From NCBI GenBank assembly GCA_003511885.1, contig DOIX01000179.1, positions 1-20,106 of the forward strand: 20,106 nucleotides of DNA, read 5' to 3'. Under the pieces are notes generated by a model. It was given only the letters and a program-made list of their open reading frames with translations, was not told the DNA's origin and made no database searches. Positions within the stretch are counted from its first letter, which is position 1. Each line of letters opens with the position of its first letter. The position numbers and the translations under genes were made by a program. Of the stretch, positions 7,957 through 14,254 are shown one piece after another. Source of the stretch: Cyanobacteria bacterium UBA11153 (GTDB lineage Bacteria; Cyanobacteriota; Cyanobacteriia; Cyanobacteriales; Coleofasciculaceae).

Positions 7957-9411
7957 CTAGCCACCGCAGCCACCGCAGCCACCGCCACAACCGCCTCCTC
8001 CGCCACAACCACTACCGCCACCGCCACAACCACCACCACTATCACCGCCCCCACCACTACTTGTACTCGGAGGTGGTACTAACAAATTCTTTAAATCGGT
8101 AAAGGCACTATCTACTAAAACCATACTACCAAATAAACCAAAGGCTAGTGCCAAGTCATCGTTTGCCAAGATATTTGGTGTTCTGAGGTTGTAATATTGT
8201 GCTTGTAGGTTACTTAGAGTGCTATCTCCATAACGACTCCGGTAAGGTTTAATTAAGAAACCTAGGGCAAATATTGCGGTAATAATACAGAGAATTATCA
8301 GGAAACCTACTGGTTTTTGTCTGGAGATACCGACAAATATTTTGGCTATTCCCAGTAGTAATACCATCGCCATAAAAAGTGATGGCCATCTTTGGACAAT
8401 CTTTGCTTGGCTAGCATTTACTAAAAATCCACCTTCTTTCAGTCTTATTTCTATGAATTTAGTGGCGGATTTAACAGTTTGCCGGATGTAATCTGGTTGT
8501 CCACTTATCGAAATAGATTGCACTATTTTCTGTTCTAATTGATGACTTAGGCCGGGTAAAGGATCGCCTAATTCTAAACTGTTGTTTAGTAGTTTTAAAT
8601 GTCCCTGATAGACAAGTTTAGCAATTGCGGCATCTACAGTACGATTGTGCCCACCTGTTAAATAGGCTATCTCATAAGCATTCAGTGAATTAGACTCATC
8701 TGTTTCTTTACTGCCAGGTTGTCGCAGATACCATCGTAGCCCAAAAGCTAACATAATCGCAGCAGTGGCGACGAAGAGATAAAATGAGATAAAGTCAGGT
8801 CCTGTGAAATTCAGGGGATTGGGAATATTAGTCAATGTTGACTGACAACCTGTAACTGTTAGGGTTAAAAGAAATAAGAGGATAGCAATTTGGGATCGCG
8901 CTATACTCAGTTTGGGTAACCTGATGGCAGGTTTGGGAAAAATCCAGTTTTCTCGAGTATTTACTCTGACAAAATGACTGTCATGAGTGAAACGAATCTC
9001 CGTCGGATGCCAAATATCTGTGGGTGGTATTTCCTTAAAAAAGTCTTGGTAACTTCTCAATGTTTTACTGTACCAATCATTGAGTTTATCCCATTCGTTT
9101 TTGCCACCTTTACTGGGAAGATGATGGAATTGCATATCCAAGATATTGGGACAAAATTCACCCCAATAGGAATTAGTATAAGTTAGGTGTAAATGCCAAA
9201 CTTGATCCACTGCATCTGATGGCGATACTGGATGCCCAGCAACGACGGCGAGAAAGGTAAATTTTTTGTATTCTTCGATAACTCTTTGAGTATATTCTGC
9301 ACTCCACCCATTATCTCGCGCTAGTTTCTGGCTGAATGGAAATTTGCTCTCTGCTTCGTCTAGAGGAAATGATTGAATGCGTTGGTAAATTGCTAATTGT
9401 TGTGGATTCAT
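7957..9411 (-). CDS. TIGR04222-like membrane protein, Cys/Gly-rich tail
   Basis: A 484-residue membrane protein. Residues 1-150 contain AVDQVWHLHLTYTNSYW and PNILDMQFHHLPS, resembling the His-rich segments of glycine-rich-domain (GRDP/DUF1399-like) proteins. Hydrophobic segments lie near 173-189, 207-228, 345-361 and 367-387, with a weaker one at 420-436. Residues 243-280 (NAYEIAYLTGG, AAIAKLVYQGHL) fit TIGR04222, a family described as lying next to low-complexity tails. The last 35 residues are almost only Gly and Cys, with seven cysteines, suggesting metal binding or cross-linking (inference). An internal LTVTGC around Cys189 looks like a lipobox but is not N-terminal. The start has AAGGA about 11 bases upstream. 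It follows the TPM gene on the same strand, and the two likely act together at the membrane. Biochemical function is unknown. Confidence 0.8.
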   Translation of the reverse strand: MNPQQLAIYQRIQSFPLDEAESKFPFSQKLARDNGWSAEYTQRVIEEYKKFTFLAVVAGHPVSPSDAVDQVWHLHLTYTNSYWGEFCPNILDMQFHHLPSKGGKNEWDKLNDWYSKTLRSYQDFFKEIPPTDIWHPTEIRFTHDSHFVRVNTRENWIFPKPAIRLPKLSIARSQIAILLFLLTLTVTGCQSTLTNIPNPLNFTGPDFISFYLFVATAAIMLAFGLRWYLRQPGSKETDESNSLNAYEIAYLTGGHNRTVDAAIAKLVYQGHLKLLNNSLELGDPLPGLSHQLEQKIVQSISISGQPDYIRQTVKSATKFIEIRLKEGGFLVNASQAKIVQRWPSLFMAMVLLLGIAKIFVGISRQKPVGFLIILCIITAIFALGFLIKPYRSRYGDSTLSNLQAQYYNLRTPNILANDDLALAFGLFGSMVLVDSAFTDLKNLLVPPPSTSSGGGGDSGGGCGGGGSGCGGGGGCGGGCGGCGG

Positions 9412-9446
9412 GGGATTTTTTCCTTTTGCTAATCGCTGATAATTAA

Positions 9447-9474
9447 TGGCTGATGGCTGATGGCTGATGGCTAA
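9447..9474. repeat. TGGCTGA heptamer tandem repeat
   Basis: Four consecutive heptamers: three TGGCTGA and one TGGCTAA. They lie in the 109-base gap between the TPM gene and the TIGR04222-like gene, so any co-transcript would carry them. Confidence 0.85.
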
Positions 9475-9520
9475 TTGCTAAGGGAATAGGGATAAACTCG
9501 AAAGTTACTATTTGCCATTT

Positions 9521-10624
9521 TTAGTAGCTACTGCCTGCACCGCCACTGTCACTATAACCACCACCAAAATCGCTGCTACTGTAGCTACTGCCGCTGTCAT
9601 AACTACTGCTGCTGTCATAACTACTACTGCTGTCATAACTACTACTGCTGTCATAACTACTGCTGCTGTCATAACTACTACTGCTGTCATAACTACTGCT
9701 GCTGTCATCGCTACTGCTATCTGAAGTATTACTATGGCTAGAAATCTTTGGCTTCTTAGTAGCATAATTCTGATATTTTTTGCCGGAATTCTGCTTCTTA
9801 CTAGTTGGCGACGCAAATCCAAATTTACTACTATTTCCCTTGCGACTATAGTTGGGACTGGATCTTGATTTACTGGGAGAAATATTGTTAGATTTACTCT
9901 GGTTATTTTTTGAGTATCTAACTGCTAATCCTATTCCTAATACTCCCAATCCAACTCCACCTAGCCAACCATACCAAGAAATGGGATTATATTCAATGTT
10001 ATTGGGATTGGTACTTACAAGTTGGCTGGATGTTTCTAGGGTTTGGATTGTTTCTCCTGACGCAGGGGTAGTGATGTTGAGATTTACAGGTTGGTTGGAG
10101 GTTTCTAGGGCGACTTTTAATGCCTTAGTTGCGGCTAATGTACCGCTGTTATAGTCACCTGTTTTGAAATGCGGGACAACTTCTTGTTGGATAATCTCGC
10201 TAACTTTTTGATTGGGAAGGATTGTCTGTAATCCTGTACCAGTTTCAATCTCTACGCGACGCTCCCCTTCAGAAATTAAAAACAAAACTCCGTTATTTTG
10301 CCCTACTTTACCAATATGCCAGTGGTTAAATAGTGTCGTGGCAAAGTGCTTGGGGGTAGGTGAAGGGGTAGTTTCTTCGACAGTAACGACGGCAATTTCA
10401 CTACCATTTTCAGATTCTAGTTGGGAAATTATTTGATTTAATTGGGTTTCGGTTTCTGGTGTGAGTACATCTGCCATATCCGTTACCCATCCTCCATTAA
10501 TTTGGCGGGGATTGGGGACTTTTTCGACGGTGATGGCTAAACTGGGAGAAGCAATGCTTATCAGGCTAAGAGTCAGAAATCCGGCACAGATGGTTTGGTT
10601 GATTGGAGAAGAGAAAAATTTCAT
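9521..10624 (-). CDS. Secreted TPM-domain protein with SSSSYD-repeat tail
   Basis: A 367-residue protein. Residues 1-30 form a signal peptide (hydrophobic core, then SPSLA as cleavage region). Residues about 40-175 are a TPM domain (PF04536): VTDMADVLTPETETQLNQII, SEIAVVTVE, and RRVEIETGTGLQTILP. A hydrophobic segment at about 217-236 (YGWLGGVGLGVLGIGLAV) follows and would anchor the protein with the TPM domain outside the cytoplasm. The tail is basic and Ser-rich, then has six exact SSSSYD repeats, and ends in a Gly/Ser/Tyr segment (GGGYSDSGGAGSSY). TPM proteins of other organisms have been linked to acid-phosphatase activity or photosystem II maintenance; the role here is not evident. Family members often end in a Gly-rich tail, so the Ser/Tyr repeat is unusual. 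It is probably co-transcribed with the TIGR04222-like gene downstream. Confidence 0.88.
   Translation of the reverse strand: MKFFSSPINQTICAGFLTLSLISIASPSLAITVEKVPNPRQINGGWVTDMADVLTPETETQLNQIISQLESENGSEIAVVTVEETTPSPTPKHFATTLFNHWHIGKVGQNNGVLFLISEGERRVEIETGTGLQTILPNQKVSEIIQQEVVPHFKTGDYNSGTLAATKALKVALETSNQPVNLNITTPASGETIQTLETSSQLVSTNPNNIEYNPISWYGWLGGVGLGVLGIGLAVRYSKNNQSKSNNISPSKSRSSPNYSRKGNSSKFGFASPTSKKQNSGKKYQNYATKKPKISSHSNTSDSSSDDSSSSYDSSSSYDSSSSYDSSSSYDSSSSYDSSSSYDSGSSYSSSDFGGGYSDSGGAGSSY
9596..9703 (-). repeat. 18-bp tandem repeat (six copies) in the TPM gene
   Basis: GTCATAACTACT-type 18-bp units recur at exact spacing (9596, 9614, 9632, 9650, 9668, 9686) and encode SSSSYD. The third base of serine codons alternates between units. 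Since 18 is a multiple of three, a copy-number change would alter tail length without a frameshift. Confidence 0.9.
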
Positions 10625-10701
10625 GGTTGATTGAAGAAGTAAGGGTTTTACTTGAGATAAGTTTCTTACACTCTTACTTTGCCACGAAATCCCAAGCTGG
10701 A

Positions 10702-10764
10702 TGACTCATCTTGTGACTCACCTCCTGACTCAGAAACTTGTCTCGCCCCTGGCAAGATGAGTCA
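10702..10764. promoter_or_regulatory. TGACTCA array, candidate operator
   Basis: Three TGACTCA heptamers begin at 10702, 10714 and 10726, exactly 12 bases apart, so they sit on nearly the same helical face. An inverted copy, TGAGTCA, lies at 10758-10764. The first and last copies belong to a perfect 12-bp inverted repeat, TGACTCATCTTG (10702-10713) and CAAGATGAGTCA (10753-10764). The array lies in the divergent gap between the TPM gene and the STAND gene, and a GATAAT -10-like box follows at 10774-10779. It could control either gene. The binding factor is unknown; the HTH-like domain of the STAND protein is one candidate. Confidence 0.55.
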
Positions 10765-10796
10765 AAATGGAGAGATAATGTGGATCGAGGATACTT

Positions 10797-12047
10797 ATGG
10801 TACTGAAAGCATCTGTTCAAGGCTTAGAAATTGTTGACAAGGCAAGAAAAAAGAAAGGTTGGACAAAAACAGTTACGGTAGCTTGGTGGCAAGATGCTTT
10901 AACCACCCAAGCCACATTGAGGCGCTTTTGGCGGGGGATACCAATTCAGTCTGAGAGTTTTATGAATATTTGTCACGCTGTCGGGATTAGTAACTGGCAA
11001 GATATTGTCGATAAAATTACAGATGAAGAAGGAGAATCTTTAGAAATATCTTATCAAGAAGATTGGGGTGAAGCGCCGCAACTTTCTACATTTTATGGAC
11101 GGACTGAAGAACTAACTCAGTTGCAGGAATGGATTGTAAACGATCGATGTCGCCTAGTAGCATTCTTGGGGATGGGTGGAATTGGCAAAACAGCTTTATC
11201 TGTGATGCTGGCGGATAAGATTCAACATAATTTTGACTATTTGATTTGGAGATCTCTCCGTTATTCTACCTCGGCAAAAGATCTACTTACCCAGATTGTT
11301 CAATTCTTATCTAATCGAAAAATAGAAGATTTACCCACAGAGTTTAATTCCGCTGTTTCCCTACTTATTGAATATCTAAAATCCCATCGATGTTTGGTAA
11401 TTTTCGATGGAGCAGAAGCAATTATCAGTCAGGGAGAAACCAGTGAGTTTTATAAAGAAGGATATGAAAACTGGGGTGAGTTAATTAAAAGATTGGGACA
11501 ACAACGCCACAAAAGTACTGTGATATTTACCAGTCGGGAACAATTCAGTGAAATTGCTTTTCTGGAAGAAGAAACTCCACAAGTTCGATCTTTACTTGTA
11601 TCTAATTTAGATAAAGCAGCCGCTTTTGAAATCTTCAAGTCTAAAGGTTTATTAGATGAAAGTCACTGGGAGAGACTATTGCAAATTTATCGAGGTAATC
11701 CTCTTTTTCTCAAACTGATATCTGGTTATATCAAAAATTCATTCTCTGGAAAAGTTTCGGATTTCCTCAAACTAGAGACTATATTTATTGGAGATATTCA
11801 GCCTATTTTAGATGCGTCTTGGCAACGGCTGTCTATTTTACAAAAAAAAGTCATGTTTCAATTGGCAACAAATCCAGGTACTCTGGAAACTATTAAATTA
11901 AATCAATCTGTCTCAACTTCAGAAATCCTAGAATCTCTTCAAGCTTTACAACGTCGTTCATTAATTGAAAGACAATTGGAAGGGGATGAAGTAATTTATG
12001 GCTTGCAACCTATTGTCAAGAAATACGTTGTTAAACAGTTGAATTAA
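10797..12047 (+). CDS. Short STAND NTPase (NB-ARC type), HTH-like N-terminus
   Basis: A 416-residue signal-transduction ATPase. Residues 1-75 form a helical domain with an HTH-like pattern (TTQATLRRFWRGIPIQSESF, then NICHAVGI). The nucleotide-binding module has Walker A GMGGIGKT at 125-132, Walker B CLVIFDGAEAI around 199-209, a sensor-like TVIFTSRE at 241-248, and GNPLFLKLIS near 302-311. A winged-helix-like segment follows, ending QPIVKKYVVKQLN. In related cyanobacterial proteins this end leads into WD40, TPR or other sensor repeats; here translation stops at once and no repeat remnant follows. It may be a minimal regulator or need a partner sensor. The array of TGACTCA sites just upstream and the HTH-like domain suggest transcriptional or autoregulatory action (inference). 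The gene runs convergent to the first kinase gene. Confidence 0.85.
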   Translation: MVLKASVQGLEIVDKARKKKGWTKTVTVAWWQDALTTQATLRRFWRGIPIQSESFMNICHAVGISNWQDIVDKITDEEGESLEISYQEDWGEAPQLSTFYGRTEELTQLQEWIVNDRCRLVAFLGMGGIGKTALSVMLADKIQHNFDYLIWRSLRYSTSAKDLLTQIVQFLSNRKIEDLPTEFNSAVSLLIEYLKSHRCLVIFDGAEAIISQGETSEFYKEGYENWGELIKRLGQQRHKSTVIFTSREQFSEIAFLEEETPQVRSLLVSNLDKAAAFEIFKSKGLLDESHWERLLQIYRGNPLFLKLISGYIKNSFSGKVSDFLKLETIFIGDIQPILDASWQRLSILQKKVMFQLATNPGTLETIKLNQSVSTSEILESLQALQRRSLIERQLEGDEVIYGLQPIVKKYVVKQLN

Positions 12048-12096
12048 GGGAGTGGGGAGATTTTCTAAATCCTTGCTACAGATGCTCTTCTAGCTC

Positions 12097-12113
12097 CCCC
12101 CTTAATAAGGGGG
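12097..12113. repeat. CCCCCTT/AAGGGGG hairpin between convergent genes
   Basis: A 7-bp stem, CCCCCTT (12097-12103) and AAGGGGG (12107-12113), with a 3-base loop, followed by a long G run. It lies between the convergent STAND and kinase genes and could slow transcription from both sides. No T-tract is present. G-rich elements of this look recur in cyanobacterial intergenic DNA. The rest of the 169-base gap shows nothing recognisable. Confidence 0.5.
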
Positions 12114-12216
12114 ATTGGGGGGGGGTGAATATGTAGCGCTATTTTAGTAAATTGGTATAAAGGAGATTTAGGGGGTGAGCAGCTTAAGAATTAAGCATTC
12201 ACAATTAAGTCTTGTC

Positions 12217-14064
12217 TTACCGAATTCTCAAAAATCCCACCTTTTCAATCAAATCTTGTCCTTGATTAGTTAACAATAAATTAGCATAAGCTTCACCAGC
12301 TTTTTGTTGCCGTTTACTATTTTTTTTGATCGCCACTGACAATCTGCGACTCAGGGGATATTGCCCACTCTCAAAAGCAGGCATATTGACTTGATTATGT
12401 TTTTGCAGACACTGATTTTGCTCTACAAAAGGTTGTTTATAAGGTGGAATTAGTCGCTCTAAATTAATTCCTACTGGTAAGGGTTTGACGGCACATTGAG
12501 ATAAGACTAGTGTAGCTGAGGTGTAATAGATTCCTCCCGGATTGTTAGCTACTTTGCGAAATGCTTCATTTGTGGTTGCTAGCAATATAATATGATTTCC
12601 TATATCCCTACCTATTTTCCCGTAGGGTATAATTTCTAAGTTAGGTCCGCCAATTTGATTCCAGTTAGTAATCTTACCTGTGTAAATTTTATGAAATTGC
12701 TCGATAGTTAATCCGGGAATATTTAAGCTGGGATGTACTGCAATAGCTGGGGCATCAATTCCGATGGGAATTTGTTCTAACCTAATTCCTCTTTCTTTTG
12801 CTAATTGATACTCTTCTTCATTGATTAAGACAGCAGATTGAGCAAAGTCTATTTGATTATCTAATAACATCTGGATCCCTGTGCGAGAACTAGGGGCGTT
12901 ATAATCTGGTGGAGTATAGCGCAATCGGAAATTAGGTAATTCTTTCTGAATAACTGAATCTATTTCTTTCCGGATAGATACCCAAACACTACTACCTCCA
13001 TAGTTGAATAGTCCATCAGGCACATTTGATACTTGGCAAAATTTTTGATGGCTGAATTTGTTTAAGCATGACTGGGAAATAAAATAGCTGGCTATAAAAA
13101 GTATGAATATTACTAAAATAGCAACGATATTTTTAGTAAATTGAAGTTGTAATTTTGGTAAATATCTAATGATTGAGGATGATATATTATGAGCTAATTC
13201 AATCGATTTTTTATTTGACAAGTTTAGCTGATTTAATTCATTTAGTACGTCTTGTGCTGATTGGTAACGCTTTCTTGAGTCAGATGCTACCATTTTGTCT
13301 AAAATATTTGCCAAACTCGGATTTACCTGAATTTTATCCCGCCATATAAGTTTTCTTTGTTGAGAATCTTCAGGAATATCTACAGGATGTAAGCCTGTTA
13401 AAGATTGAATTGCCGTCATACCCAAAGCATAGATATCGCTACCAAAGCAAGGCTTACCCCTAAGTTGTTCTTCTGGGGTGTAACCAGGAGTACAGATGGG
13501 AATAGTTAGACTTCTATGATGGGGATAATTAGTCGTTTTCGCGTTAATTTCTGTGGCAGCACCAAAATCAATTAGAATAAATTTGCTATCGCTTTGTCGT
13601 TTGATGATATTGGCAGGTTTAATATCTCGGTGGACAATATTCTTATGATGGATGGAGATCAAGGCATCGAGGATGTCGTATAATAAATCAATGACTCGAT
13701 CTTCACTTAAATGAGGAATAGATTCAAGTTCCTGTTTTAAATCCTTGCCCTCAATAAATTCTTGAACTAAGTAGAATTCTCCTGCTTCCTCAAAGCAAGC
13801 TAACAATCGAGGAATTTCACTACTCCTGAAGACAGTAGCCAAATTATCGCTATCTAAGTTATACAATACTTGAGCTTCCCTGTCGAATAAGCGTTTCGCT
13901 TCTTGCCCAAAGGAAGTTGTCTGCCACTGAGGATTCAGTTTTTTGACTACGCAATAAGGCTTACCTGGCAAATGTAGGTCTTCGGCAAGGTAAGTTTGCC
14001 CAAATCCTCCGCCTCCTAAATGACTAATAATCTGATAACGCCCACCGAGTATACTGTTAGACAT
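12217..14064 (-). CDS. Receptor-like Ser/Thr kinase with PstS-like domain
   Basis: A 615-residue fusion. The N-terminal Hanks-type kinase domain (about 9-280) has the glycine loop LGGGGFGQTY, lysine in CVVKKL (41), catalytic HRDIKPAN (145-152), DFG (167-169) and GYTPEEQ as the activation-segment end, so it should be active. One transmembrane helix lies at about 313-329. Residues 350-610 resemble phosphate ABC-transporter binding proteins (PstS, PF12849 type): NYGGSSVW, DFAQSAVLINEEEYQLA, IPIGIDAPAIAVHP and IYTGKITNWNQIGG. The topology is a cytoplasmic kinase joined to a periplasmic ligand-binding domain, i.e. a bacterial receptor kinase. The ligand is plausibly phosphate or a similar anion, by analogy only. 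No ribosome site is seen before the ATG. It is divergent from the second kinase and shares a 190-base upstream region with it. Confidence 0.92.
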   Translation of the reverse strand: MSNSILGGRYQIISHLGGGGFGQTYLAEDLHLPGKPYCVVKKLNPQWQTTSFGQEAKRLFDREAQVLYNLDSDNLATVFRSSEIPRLLACFEEAGEFYLVQEFIEGKDLKQELESIPHLSEDRVIDLLYDILDALISIHHKNIVHRDIKPANIIKRQSDSKFILIDFGAATEINAKTTNYPHHRSLTIPICTPGYTPEEQLRGKPCFGSDIYALGMTAIQSLTGLHPVDIPEDSQQRKLIWRDKIQVNPSLANILDKMVASDSRKRYQSAQDVLNELNQLNLSNKKSIELAHNISSSIIRYLPKLQLQFTKNIVAILVIFILFIASYFISQSCLNKFSHQKFCQVSNVPDGLFNYGGSSVWVSIRKEIDSVIQKELPNFRLRYTPPDYNAPSSRTGIQMLLDNQIDFAQSAVLINEEEYQLAKERGIRLEQIPIGIDAPAIAVHPSLNIPGLTIEQFHKIYTGKITNWNQIGGPNLEIIPYGKIGRDIGNHIILLATTNEAFRKVANNPGGIYYTSATLVLSQCAVKPLPVGINLERLIPPYKQPFVEQNQCLQKHNQVNMPAFESGQYPLSRRLSVAIKKNSKRQQKAGEAYANLLLTNQGQDLIEKVGFLRIR

Positions 14065-14254
14065 AAGCTGGCTCGTATCTTCAATAGTATTGAGATCCCA
14101 GATTAGCGATTACTCATTTTACTTCAAAGGAGAGTAGATTGGGTTTTCTGGTTATCGGTTAAGCTCGTATCGCAGTTGACACTTGACAATTGACTGTGAT
14201 ACCAATTGGGCGATCTGCGATCGGATCGTCAGATAATATAAGGATAGGATTGTT
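14065..14254. promoter_or_regulatory. Shared upstream region of two divergent kinases
   Basis: This 190-base gap must hold the start signals of both kinase genes. It contains a TTGACA-like cluster (14175-14195), near-HIP1 overlapping palindromes CGATC, CGATCG and GATCG within 14211-14228, and GATAAT at 14232-14237 that may be a -10 box of the plus-strand kinase. AGGATAGG at 14241-14248 is its ribosome site, six bases before the GTG start. No clear -35 sits at the right distance. Shared control of the pair is inferred from layout. Confidence 0.4.

Noticed and set aside
7957..8062. Short repeats rich in CCACCGCC considered as a CRISPR or regulatory array
   Set aside because: They are in-frame Gly/Cys codons with no spacers; the pattern is a low-complexity protein tail.
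7905..8102. His/Arg-rich plus-strand frame
   Set aside because: It is the antisense shadow of the Gly/Cys-rich tail of the TIGR04222-like protein.
9596..9703. 18-bp repeat considered as a CRISPR-like array
   Set aside because: Units are contiguous with no unique spacers and encode SSSSYD in frame.
9508..9822. Val/Ala/Thr-rich frames on both strands over the SSSSYD repeat
   Set aside because: They are by-products of reading the 18-bp repeat in other frames; no start signals or known domain.
14183..14188. TTGACA as the -35 of the plus-strand kinase
   Set aside because: It lies 43 bases from the best -10-like box at 14232, too far for a normal promoter.
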